Counted from the stretch's first letter, positions 1-6,361 are shown. The stretch is 6,626 nucleotides of DNA from Thermoprotei archaeon (GCA_003661825.1 QMWW01000063.1:1-6626); one strand, 5' to 3'. Notes: a model not told the origin generated them from the letters alone. Numbers and translations are program-made.

Positions 1-805
1 TAAGAGCCTGTTGATTAGAGTGACATAGGTAGGATTATTGGTAGCTATGCTTGCTGAACTAATGCTTGGATTCACCGTAGAGGTAGCAGCAAGTATAGGT
101 ATTATAGGCGGAGCTGATGGGCCTACAGCGATCCACCTTACCGTTAAATTAGTCCCTACCTCCTAGCGGCTAACGCTGTTGCAGCCTATAGCTATATGAG
201 CCTTGTACCGTTAGTACAGCCTCCTATAACCAAAGTTCTTACCACGGAACGGGAGCGTAGAATCAAGATGCGGTAGCTACGCGCAGTTTCTCACCTAGAG
301 AAAGCAGTCTTTGCTCTAACTACCATGGTTGTTGTAGACTTGCTAATACCCAATGCCGCTCCCCTCCTAGGGATGATCGTGATTGGAAACTTGTTCCGCG
401 TACCAGGAGTCGGTGAGAGACTTCGCAAAGCCGCTAGCGGAGAGCTCATGAATACTGCTACTACACTCTTGGGATTGGGGATAGGGAGTACTATGAGAGC
501 GAAGATATCCCTGGCCCTGCCACGCTAAAGGCTGTAGCGCTAGGGTTACTAGCTTTCGCATCTGCAACGGTTGGCGGCGTTCTTCTCACTAAATTCATGA
601 ACGTTTTCCTCAAAGAGAAAATTAATCCTATGCTAGGCGCTACAGGGGGTTTCAGCGGTACCTATTGCTAGAGCAGTGCAAAAACTAGCTTCAAGCGAAG
701 ACGCCGAGAACTACATTTTCATGCACGCAATGGGCCCTAATGCAGCAAGTGTTATAGGTACAGCAGTAGTAGCTAGCTTATCCCTATCATACTTGGTGGC
801 TAGCC
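1..805 (+). pseudogene. oadB: Broken Na+-translocating decarboxylase beta subunit (OadB/MmdB/GcdB family), 5' end outside window
   Basis: The family is a multi-pass membrane carboxyltransferase partner that couples decarboxylation of a biotin-bound carboxyl group to Na+ export. The hallmark motif GIIGGADGPTAI reads out at about 95-132. It is followed by AAYSYMSLVP, VQPPI, then NAAPLLGMIVIGNLFR near 350-397, GLGIGSTM near 470-495, KEKINPMLGATG and HAMGPNAASVIGTAV near 721-768, in the usual order and spacing. The reading frame is broken many times: a shift near 30, a shift at 160-166 that brings in TAG, an in-frame TAG at 274-276 where Gln (CAG) is expected, a shift near 518-528, another near 650-658, and no proper stop around 805. 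Conserved residues survive on both sides of each lesion, so the damage is recent or due to sequence errors. Substrate (oxaloacetate, methylmalonyl-CoA or glutaconyl-CoA) cannot be told from this subunit. Family assignment is firm, and the broken state is directly visible. Confidence 0.9.
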
Positions 806-994
806 TTGAGCTACATAGCCATAGGTATATAGATAGCGGTTATAGGCATAGTAAAAGTACTCAGCATATTAGCCCTGCTAGTAGTGGCTGTTAAAGCAGT
901 TCAGTACCTAGCCAGAAAAATCAAGCACGGCGAAGTTAAGCTAGAGGAGGAGAAAGTGGAACACGCAGTTCAACGAGTCCCTGAGAAACCTTAG
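806..994 (+). pseudogene. Broken small membrane protein resembling the decarboxylase gamma subunit (OadG-like)
   Basis: A 62-codon frame begins at a TTG (806) immediately after the OadB remnant and ends with TAG at 992-994, five bases before the next ATG. It shows one hydrophobic helix (roughly residues 9-33, including SILALLVVAVKAV), followed by a highly charged tail containing KIKHGEVKLEEEKVEHAV. One N-terminal membrane helix plus a charged cytoplasmic tail, directly next to oadB, is the layout of gamma subunits that assemble Na+-pump decarboxylases. An in-frame TAG at 830-832 interrupts the helix. The start is uncertain because the junction with the oadB remnant is itself damaged. Sequence of this subunit type is poorly conserved, so the assignment rests mainly on layout and position. 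Confidence 0.6.
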
Positions 995-999
995 AAGGC

Positions 1000-1275
1000 A
1001 TGAGGTTAGGTCGCAACGAACTAGCTTTGGTAACTGCTGTAGCTTCATTTCTTGAGTACAAGTACAGGTTCCTGTCAAAATACGATCTCTTCCAAGAATA
1101 TCCCAAGACCATAAAGTTGCTAAACTTAATAGGCCTTGGTTTTAGAGCTATGTTTCGGCTAGGAATAGGCGGTGCCGAGAAAGAGGTTGTTGTAGAGGAT
1201 CTTCACAGAGGATATTACCTGCTTAGAGTAGGCGGTAAGACCTATAGAGTAACCATTACTGCTACCGCTACATAG
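1000..1275 (+). CDS. 91-residue protein resembling the N-terminal part of a decarboxylase biotin-carrier/gamma subunit
   Basis: The open frame starts at ATG five bases after the gamma-like remnant, with only a weak AGAAGG ahead of it. The first helix, NELALVTAVASFLEYK, resembles the Glu/Ala-rich helix found in the cytoplasmic tail of OadG/MmdD subunits. The last third, VVVEDLHRGYYLLRVGGKTYRVTI, is a beta-hairpin pattern like the region just before the biotinyl domain in carrier subunits. The biotinyl domain with its A/V-M-K-M lysine motif is absent, because the frame stops at 1273-1275 where the convergent gene begins. It may therefore be a truncated carrier, a naturally short accessory subunit with the carrier encoded elsewhere, or the residue of a rearrangement. 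Its last 8 bp overlap the 3' end of the opposite gene. It was probably cotranscribed with the broken decarboxylase genes and is of doubtful function without them. Confidence 0.55.
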   Translation: MRLGRNELALVTAVASFLEYKYRFLSKYDLFQEYPKTIKLLNLIGLGFRAMFRLGIGGAEKEVVVEDLHRGYYLLRVGGKTYRVTITATAT

Positions 1276-1810
1276 TATACTTGTGTAAGGGTTTTTCTAG
1301 TATACTAGCCAGTTTTTCTACGGCTTCTACTCCGTTACGCACGCTGTAGAGCCGGGCCCTTCTCCGTAAGTCTATGTAGTCGCCAAAACACTTCGTGATC
1401 TTGTCTGTTTCATAGCCAGATTCGATCACTATAACTGGTTTACCGAAATCGTATGCTAGCATGATCTCTATTATAGATCCTATCCTACCCCCAAATACTA
1501 CGAGTACATCGCTCGACTTACATAGCACTGTACTACGCGTCGGAAAACCTAGGTCGGTGTATATAGCTATAGAGTTCTCTCTATCTGGCGGCATAGCTGG
1601 TGGTTGAGAAGGTAGTATGAAGACTACAGTATATCCTTTTTCTAAAGCTTTATCAGCAAAATACTTCATAAAACCCCAGTATCCTCCTAGAATAAATATA
1701 GGTTTAGCCCGTAGCTTGGATATATTGTCTAGGAATAGTTCTATGTTCTCGAGTAGCGAATGTTCAGGCTCTTCGCTCACTCCAGCTATGCCTATATTTA
1801 TCCTCCTCAT
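1268..1810 (-). CDS. LOG-like / SLOG-superfamily Rossmann protein (TIGR00725-like, 'lysine decarboxylase-like' fold)
   Basis: This single-domain cytoplasmic Rossmann protein belongs to the LOG/DprA-like SLOG superfamily, whose members bind or hydrolyse nucleotides. Seen in order are the N-terminal strand RRINIGIAG, the loop ILGGYWGFM followed by ADKALEKGYTVVFILP, a TDLGFPTRSTVLCKSSD segment (counterpart of the usual 'R..I.....D' stretch), and the phosphate-loop region VVFGGRIGSIIEIMLAYDF with GKPVIVIESG. The canonical PGGxGTxxE of cytokinin-activating LOG is altered to FGGRIGSIIE, keeping the glycines and the glutamate, as in the non-LOG branches (TIGR00725 or SLOG cluster 4). Length of about 180 residues is normal. 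I prefer the ATG at 1810, because MRRINIGIAG fits the family start. A TTG at 1819 adds three codons, and neither has a well-spaced Shine-Dalgarno. It is divergent from the 138-residue unknown and convergent with the 91-residue frame. The frame is uninterrupted, unlike its left neighbours. The exact ligand is unknown. Confidence 0.8.
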   Translation of the reverse strand: MRRINIGIAGVSEEPEHSLLENIELFLDNISKLRAKPIFILGGYWGFMKYFADKALEKGYTVVFILPSQPPAMPPDRENSIAIYTDLGFPTRSTVLCKSSDVLVVFGGRIGSIIEIMLAYDFGKPVIVIESGYETDKITKCFGDYIDLRRRARLYSVRNGVEAVEKLASILEKPLHKYTM

Positions 1811-1850
1811 TACCTTCAACCACGTGTGGAGTACTTCTATCTAAACTCAT

Positions 1851-1929
1851 AGCAGTAGTAACTCTTTTAAGAATTATTTTTTACATATAGTTAAGCTAAA
1901 TTAGACTAATTGAAACAAGATAATGTATA
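1851..1929. promoter_or_regulatory. AT-rich divergent intergenic promoter region
   Basis: This short AT-rich stretch separates the SLOG-type gene (leftward) from the 138-residue unknown (rightward). Read on the minus strand it contains CTTAAAAG (about 1863-1870), placed as a TATA-like element for the leftward gene with a leader of roughly 25-30 bases. Rightward, TTACATATAG (1881-1890) is the best TATA-like candidate. These are visual matches to archaeal TATA consensus only. Shared placement suggests the two genes could be co-regulated. Confidence 0.4.
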
Positions 1930-1935
1930 GAGGTG
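1930..1935 (+). promoter_or_regulatory. Strong ribosome binding site GAGGTG
   Basis: GAGGTG matches the archaeal anti-Shine-Dalgarno and lies five bases before the ATG at 1941. It fixes that ATG, rather than the second ATG at 1950, as the start of the 138-residue protein and supports this frame being a real gene. Confidence 0.7.
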
Positions 1936-1940
1936 CTTAA

Positions 1941-2357
1941 ATGATCTCAATGCCCCATACATCATATCACGCTAAAGAGGGAGCGTATGTAATTGAATAC
2001 AATTTCTACCCAGAGAATATTCTAGAAGTTGTTTATTATAATAGGAATACCGGGTATCGCAGGGTTCATCGCGTATATTTTGAAGGATTTGTCACTACGA
2101 AGCTGGTTGAAGAAGCCCTTAAAGTATCTAAGAACTTGCTTCTAAGGGTTAAGTCTAGAATAGCCAAGCCAAACATACCGCTATACGCTATCATCTATAT
2201 ACTGATGAAGTACTTACCAGGTTTCGGGTATAAGTGTAAAGTTAAGAAGTACCTATGTCCTCTTAAAGTGTATAGAGTTGAAAATGGAAGAGAGTATAGC
2301 TTAAGCATTGGTAGCATCGTTGAACAAACGTATAGAGTAGTTAGAAAGTACCAGTAA
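1941..2357 (+). CDS. Hypothetical basic protein, 138 residues
   Basis: I do not recognise the family. The reading frame is intact and preceded by a strong GAGGTG site. The first 55 residues look beta-rich and aromatic (EYNFYPENILEVVYYN, then RVHRVYFEGFV). They are followed by an amphipathic helix (TTKLVEEALKVSKNLLLRVKSR) and a hydrophobic helix (IPLYAIIYILMKYL). The last part is strongly basic with two cysteines four residues apart from a lysine cluster (KCKVKKYLC). Lysine and arginine far outnumber acidic residues, suggesting nucleic-acid or membrane-surface contact. There is no signal peptide, and only one weakly hydrophobic segment that is probably buried. It is divergent from the SLOG gene and convergent with the CARF-PIN gene, with just 27 bp between the two stop codons. 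Its function cannot be inferred beyond that setting. Confidence 0.75.
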   Translation: MISMPHTSYHAKEGAYVIEYNFYPENILEVVYYNRNTGYRRVHRVYFEGFVTTKLVEEALKVSKNLLLRVKSRIAKPNIPLYAIIYILMKYLPGFGYKCKVKKYLCPLKVYRVENGREYSLSIGSIVEQTYRVVRKYQ

Positions 2358-2384
2358 CACTTAGATCTCCTAGCTTCTACGATC

Positions 2385-4001
2385 CTACATTTTAATCCTG
2401 CTAACTGAGATTATCGGCGCGGTCATCCCTCTTAGGCTCTTCACCGTTAACTTCACGGTATCCTTTGAGCTTTGAATAGTTACTGGCATGAATAAAGCCG
2501 TTACGTAGAGTAGGAGGCTTAGCGCAATGCTTGCATAGAACCTACCATATATACTATTTGTATCCAGTTTCTCGTCACTATGTCCTATATATGCGCATAC
2601 TACTTTGCCTCTACAAACATTAAGGGTCTGCCAAGCATTAAACGCTTTGTGATCAGCTGTTACAAGGAGGATTTTGTTCTCAGGTAGAGAGGAAGCCTCT
2701 ACAGTTAGCGATACTTCACAAGGCTGTGCTACAGCGTTCAAGTTCTCTGCTCCATAGTAGTACTTGGTCTCGAGCAAAGCTCTGTTCGCTAGTAAAGCCA
2801 TTATGTAATAGAGTCTATGTAGCCCCATAGTTTCAGGATTTAGTTCTGCTACCTTACCGTTGATCTCTGTTTCAGCGCATTTAGGCACATAAACCGACAC
2901 ACCGCGTATACCGCTCCACGGAGTACCGGATCTTATACTAGCTTTAAGTAGAGCCATATGTATGCCCTGGTAGAAGAGGTTTGTGTCAGGGACTATCGCC
3001 ACGGTCTGCTTTTCGCTGGCTAGCTTGTATATCACTCTATGAAGCTTCTCCTCCTCCCAGTCTACACTGTGATTGTTTAACGGTACCACCTGCTTAATCA
3101 CTAAGTCAGCTGCACCAACATATCTCTGGATCTGCATAACTACTCTATCAATGCTCTGCTTGTCAGTGTCTTCTAGGTCTCTCGATAAGATCTCCGATAT
3201 GACTTTCCACGCATTGTAGATCATTCTGCTCATGTTCTCATCGGGCCCCAGTAGCTCGTTTATAGATACAAGTTTTTGCTTCCAACTAAATACCGTGTTA
3301 GAATGGCAGTGTATGTCCATAGCATTGGCTTCTGTACTAAAGAGCCTTCTCTCCCCTGAGTAGATCTCGTAGTAACCTGTAGGGGTTAAAGCATTGAATA
3401 GCTTCGAGAAAGCGATATAGACTCCGCGAGAACCCCTCCACTCGATCACGCGGGGATAGCTAATTCTGGTTTCGTTACTACTTCTCTTTGGTTTTTCTCC
3501 GTATAGATATAGCTTGTGAAGCCATCGAGGGCTACCGGGATAAGCTGGTATACCGTATAGCGGGATGTTCTCTATAAGTGTGAATACGGCTTTTTCTCCA
3601 AGGATCTTCATGGCACTATATGTAACTATACTAGCCACTAAACCATCGCTTCCAGTTAGGTCTACAACTACATTGCTCTCTATGTGTTCGTTAAGCAGTT
3701 TAAACAGTTTATTGAATACGAGTACGGTGTCAAATACATTCTCTTTTATCAGAGAACCACCATACTTGTAATCTGCTAGAATCTTTATATCGAAGTCTTT
3801 TGCATGCTGTGAACTCTCCTTAACACCATCTACTACATAGGGATCTGTTAGTACCACGAATAGCTCTATCCCCAGTTCTTCGTACAATCTCCCTATAATC
3901 GTAGGCACTATCCATGGGTATTTGTTAACAGCTATTACGCCAATGCTTCCAGTATATTCTTCAAGTTCTTCATGTAAATTAGAGTAAAACGATGAAGTCA
4001 A
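2385..4001 (-). CDS. CARF-like sensor / PIN-type ribonuclease fusion protein, 538 residues
   Basis: This is a probable ligand-controlled RNase. Residues about 18-165 form a Rossmann-like domain: strand IGVIAV, second strand ELFVVLTDP, and the CARF-type glycine motif NVVVDLTGSDGLVASIV (110-126), counterpart of the D-[IL]-T-G-G-T-[KR] signature of CARF proteins that bind cyclic oligoadenylates. Residues 180-330 are an unassigned, mostly helical linker. Residues about 334-480 resemble a PIN nuclease: VAIVPDTNLF supplies the first Asp (D339) and Asn341, CAETEI supplies Glu377 and Glu379, and ILLVTADHKAF supplies Asp450; Asp476 could be the fourth acid. A hydrophobic stretch (about 488-507, with SIALSLLLYVTALFM) precedes a beta-rich tail. 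The start is TTG at 4001, with GAGGG six bases upstream. The gene is monocistronic in appearance and has its own promoter. No cas genes or array are in view. CARF-effector fusions act in type III CRISPR immunity. Domain assignment is by motif reading; CARF is less certain than PIN. Confidence 0.72.
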   Translation of the reverse strand: MTSSFYSNLHEELEEYTGSIGVIAVNKYPWIVPTIIGRLYEELGIELFVVLTDPYVVDGVKESSQHAKDFDIKILADYKYGGSLIKENVFDTVLVFNKLFKLLNEHIESNVVVDLTGSDGLVASIVTYSAMKILGEKAVFTLIENIPLYGIPAYPGSPRWLHKLYLYGEKPKRSSNETRISYPRVIEWRGSRGVYIAFSKLFNALTPTGYYEIYSGERRLFSTEANAMDIHCHSNTVFSWKQKLVSINELLGPDENMSRMIYNAWKVISEILSRDLEDTDKQSIDRVVMQIQRYVGAADLVIKQVVPLNNHSVDWEEEKLHRVIYKLASEKQTVAIVPDTNLFYQGIHMALLKASIRSGTPWSGIRGVSVYVPKCAETEINGKVAELNPETMGLHRLYYIMALLANRALLETKYYYGAENLNAVAQPCEVSLTVEASSLPENKILLVTADHKAFNAWQTLNVCRGKVVCAYIGHSDEKLDTNSIYGRFYASIALSLLLYVTALFMPVTIQSSKDTVKLTVKSLRGMTAPIISVSRIKM

Positions 4002-4007
4002 AATCAG

Positions 4008-4012
4008 CCCTC
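4008..4012 (-). promoter_or_regulatory. Ribosome binding site GAGGG for the CARF-PIN gene
   Basis: On the minus strand GAGGGCTGAT approximates the archaeal GAGGTGAT. Its purine core lies six bases ahead of the TTG at 4001, which supports this uncommon start codon. No in-frame ATG occurs before the first CARF strand. Confidence 0.55.
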
Positions 4013-4021
4013 TCTACTCTA

Positions 4022-4051
4022 GTATTATTTTGTATTATCATATGTTATCTA
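4022..4051. repeat. Three 10-bp-phased AT-rich repeats upstream of the CARF-PIN gene
   Basis: On the + strand, units starting at 4022 (GTATTATTTT), 4032 (GTATTATCAT) and 4042 (ATGTTATCTA) align with each other. Positions 1-7 of the first two units are identical, and TTATC is shared by the second and third. Exact one-turn phasing would place the same base pattern on one face of the helix. The repeats lie between the predicted TATA box (4055-4067) and the start codon, a typical repressor position. AT-rich composition makes chance similarity possible. Confidence 0.4.
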
Positions 4052-4054
4052 CGG

Positions 4055-4067
4055 TAAAATATAATTA
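4055..4067 (-). promoter_or_regulatory. TATA-like promoter element for the CARF-PIN gene
   Basis: On the minus strand TAATTATATTTTA resembles an archaeal TATA box. With initiation about 25 bases downstream, the transcript would start near 4030-4035 and have a leader of roughly 30 bases containing the GAGGG site. The remaining 4068-4163 shows no gene, RNA or repeat that I can support. Confidence 0.45.
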
Positions 4068-4163
4068 GATTAGAACTTCTTTAAAGGTGTTTGGTCTAAA
4101 CCCGTAACTAGCGTTAGGAGTGGAAAGCTAGTGTAGTTCCTGCATAGTTCATAATAGCTTGAA

Positions 4164-5171
4164 TCATAATATTGTGTCTGAAAAGGTATTGTCTATACTA
4201 ACGTAATTAGTTAGTACCCCCATATGCTCTATTTCAACTTCGATGACGTCGCGGGCTGTAGGCCTTCTTTTGGACTGGTTGGAGGACTGCCTAAGGATAT
4301 TACATCTCCTGGTTCTAGAGTCATTATTTCGCCGAGAAACTCTATGATCTCCCAGGCCTTAAAGATCATATTGCTAGTGTTAGATCCTCCTTTTGTCTTC
4401 CCATTTCTTCTAACTATTCTAAGGTTATGGACATCTACACTCTTTTCCCCGAGTTCATCGATAGTTACCATCCATGGATCCATTGGTGAGAATGTATCAA
4501 GTGCTTTTGAGCGTTACTGGTATAGGACGAATCCCGGTTTTATCATTTCTATATCGTGTGCTGTTATGTCGCTAAATATCGTGAATCCAAACACGTACTT
4601 ATGGACTTCTCTGCGGTCTACGTTCCTAGTTCTCCTGCCGATAACGAGTGCAAGTTCGTATTCATGGAAGAGTATCTTAGAAGATGTTCCAGGCCATTTA
4701 CCGCCACGCGGTATATATACGTAGTCTTTATGGCCTACAAGCGTACTCGTGGGTTTGAAGAAGAATAGTGGGACCTCGGGCTTAGGGCATTTCAGCATTA
4801 CCCTATATTCCTCGTAGTTCAGCCCTATACCTACGATCTTTCCAGGGTTAAACACTGGTGGTAAGAAGTTTATCTCGTTCATACTATGTATCAGTCCTTT
4901 CCTCCGATACTCCGGTATATCTGATTGACTGATCTGCTTTAACTGCTTATCTATTAGGTCTCTAAATACTGCTAGTCTCTGTACGACATATCTACTGTTT
5001 TGAGAGAAGACAGAACTAGCTAGTTCATAAGAGTTTAGCGGTTCTATGTCGTATTCCTCCGTTAAGGCTTTTGGCTAGGATCTTCTCGAGATCAACAATG
5101 TGTTTATTATCTATGGCGATTCCATAGTGGATCTTGTCATCAACCCGTGTTTTAAATGATAGGAACATCAT
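4164..5171 (-). pseudogene. Broken fumarylacetoacetate hydrolase (FAH)-family gene
   Basis: FAH-family enzymes are metal-dependent hydrolases or decarboxylases and isomerases of 2-oxo acids, including archaeal sugar-acid dehydratase relatives. Reconstructed across lesions the protein is about 335 residues, normal for the two-part family. The N-terminal cap starts at ATGATG (5171) and continues to SDIPEYRRKG. The catalytic core follows with PPVFNPGKIVGIGLNY, the metal ligands in YELALVIGR (E-x-E) and FSDITAHD, then SKALDTFSPMDPW and MTLEPGDVISLGSPPTSP, ending GVLTNYV. Three lesions are seen: an extra base in the A-run at 5069-5072 (on the plus strand a T-run) after IDNKHIVDLEKILAK; an in-frame TAA at 4514-4516 just before RSKALDTF; and a missing base near 4250-4254 within the expected PGDVIEVEIE. 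GPW is changed to DPW. A translated product could only be partial. It follows the ABC ATPase remnants on the same strand, so it was probably part of a sugar or sugar-acid catabolic cluster. Confidence 0.88.
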
Positions 5172-5211
5172 GATTATCAACCAATAAGCTTCTTTGAAGA
5201 AACGTCGTAGA

Positions 5212-5233
5212 TTCTTACCCTCTCCGGTAAGAA
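5212..5233. repeat. Perfect 8-bp inverted repeat in the FAH gene upstream region
   Basis: The arms TTCTTACC (5212-5219) and GGTAAGAA (5226-5233) are perfectly complementary around a six-base centre. The element sits in the 93-bp gap between the ABC ATPase stop and the FAH start, directly downstream of a TATA-like TATATA and around the predicted transcription start. That is the classical place for an archaeal repressor operator. As RNA it would be a short stem with a GGAGAG loop, and no T-run follows it, so a terminator is less likely. Confidence 0.5.
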
Positions 5234-5243
5234 GGATATATAC
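5234..5243 (-). promoter_or_regulatory. TATA-like element for the FAH-family gene
   Basis: On the minus strand GAGTATATATCC overlaps this position and resembles an archaeal TATA box. Initiation about 25 bases on would fall within or just after the inverted repeat, leaving a leader of about 40 bases to the ATG pair at 5171. Confidence 0.4.
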
Positions 5244-5264
5244 TCTATTTCCTTGCCTTAATAT

Positions 5265-6260
5265 TTATTGTTTATCAACTACTGCTCTAAGCGAGATATT
5301 CCCTATCTCGATACTTACCAGCCGACTTAGTCCATAGTATTGTACTACGGAGACTTTCCCTGCAATAGCTTCTTTTTCTTCAGCCGTCGATATCCTTATA
5401 TCTGGTGGTCTTACAGCAATGTATACTTCATGCGAAGCTGGTGGGAACTGAGCTTTTTCTGGAGCTTAAGAGCTACTTCATCTACTTGAAGCGTTATAGA
5501 GTCCTCCGAGACATCAGCTATCTTTGCCCTAAACACGTTGAGTGCTAGAACGCTAATATACTCATCTACCTCTAGATCTACCGGTCTGAGTAGAAGCTCG
5601 CTTAATGATGAGATCTGCTTTTGCCCTCCCTTAAGGAGATCATAACTCTATCTCCTACAGTCATGGCTTCGAGGGGATCATGTGTGGAGTATATAACTGT
5701 TATACCGAGTCTTTTTTGAAGATTTCTCAGCCATACTGCCATGTGTTCACGGATCTTTGCATTGAGGTTTTTGAGGGGCTCGTCGAGTAGTAGTAGCTTT
5801 GGACTAGTAACTAGTGCTCGTGCTAATGCAACTCTCTGATACCCTCCTCTACTATATGTTCCCGGCTTTCTATCTAGTATGTGTTTTATATTTAGTAGCT
5901 CGGCTACCTCTTCTACACGCTTCTTTATCTCACCTTCAGGAAGTTTGCGTAGTTTTAGCGGAAACGCTATGTTATCGTATCCTGTTCTATCAGGATATAT
6001 TGGCGATATTTCGAAAAAACCATTGAAAAGCCTCTTTCGTACGGCGGTATATCGGTTTTATCCTTTCCCTCTAGTAGGGCTCTACCAGTAGTTGGACTAA
6101 TCAATCCAGCCAATTATCTTTAGGAGAGTAGTCTTACCGGCTCCCGGGGTCCTGCTATAGCGGATAGTTCTTTTCTCCCTATCTCGAGGTTTACCTCTTT
6201 GAGCGCTACTTTGTTCGCGTACCTCTTACTTATGTTCTCAAGTATTAGATAGGGCGACAC
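5265..6260 (-). pseudogene. Broken ABC transporter ATPase, MalK/UgpC (CUT1-like) type
   Basis: This would be the cytoplasmic ATP-hydrolysing subunit of an importer, probably for a sugar or polyol. From a GTG start (6260) come LENISKRYANKVALKEVNLEIG, a Walker A region split by a missing base (AGP then GAGKTTLLKII after correction, near 6145), GLISPTTGRALLEGKD, a damaged Q-loop near 6005-6015, and YDNIAFPLKLRKLPEGE. Next are the signature region PGTYSRGGYQRVALARALV, Walker B KLLLLDEP, switch histidine in YSTHDPLEAM, and a C-terminal regulatory OB/TOBE part with YIAVRPPDIRIS. There are five frame changes: about 6145, 6108, 6010, 5630 and 5452. Two fall at homopolymers (C-run, A-run). Reconstructed length is about 330 residues, somewhat short of MalK. 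The signature reads YSRGG instead of LSGGQ. It lies five bases after the stop of the upstream ABC remnant. Confidence 0.9.
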
Positions 6261-6265
6261 CGCCT

Positions 6266-6361
6266 TTATCCCACGATTCTATTCCCGGTCTTCTTATCGA
6301 AGACATATATAGTTGCTGGATTAACGCTGAGCCTTATCTTTGCACTGGCTCCAGCTTGCAT
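6266..6361 (-). pseudogene. 3' remnant of a second ABC ATPase (C-terminal TOBE end)
   Basis: The final 30 codons read AKIRLSVNPATIYVFDKK and end shortly after, at TAA (6266-6268). This matches the last strands of the TOBE domain in MalK/UgpC-type ATPases, where 'L.(V/D)P..(I/V).(L/V)FD..TG' is typical. The rest of the gene (over 300 codons) is absent: a TAA lies in frame at 6365-6367, and the other side is dehydrogenase sequence in the opposite orientation. The stop is five bases from the GTG of the next ATPase, so the two ATPases were tandem genes of one operon, as in importers that use two different ATPase subunits. Confidence 0.75.

Noticed and set aside
1800..1850. Alternative ATG at 1850 (minus) as the start of the SLOG gene
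   Set aside because: It is out of frame with the family motifs and leads to an unrelated short peptide.
4068..4163. tRNA or other structured RNA in the gap between the FAH and CARF-PIN genes
   Set aside because: No T-loop or acceptor-stem pairing and no box motifs were found.
4224..4724. 166-codon open frame on the plus strand
   Set aside because: It is the antisense shadow of the FAH-family pseudogene, whose conserved motifs read on the minus strand.
5292..5310. Inverted repeat CGAGATA-TTCCC-TATCTCG
   Set aside because: It lies inside the coding part of the ABC ATPase remnant (EIGNIS region) with no promoter or terminator setting, and is probably fortuitous.
5603..5660. C/D-box small RNA suggested by an ATGATGA near 5604
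   Set aside because: No D-box (CTGA) at the right spacing and no terminal stem; the sequence is explained as ABC ATPase coding sequence.
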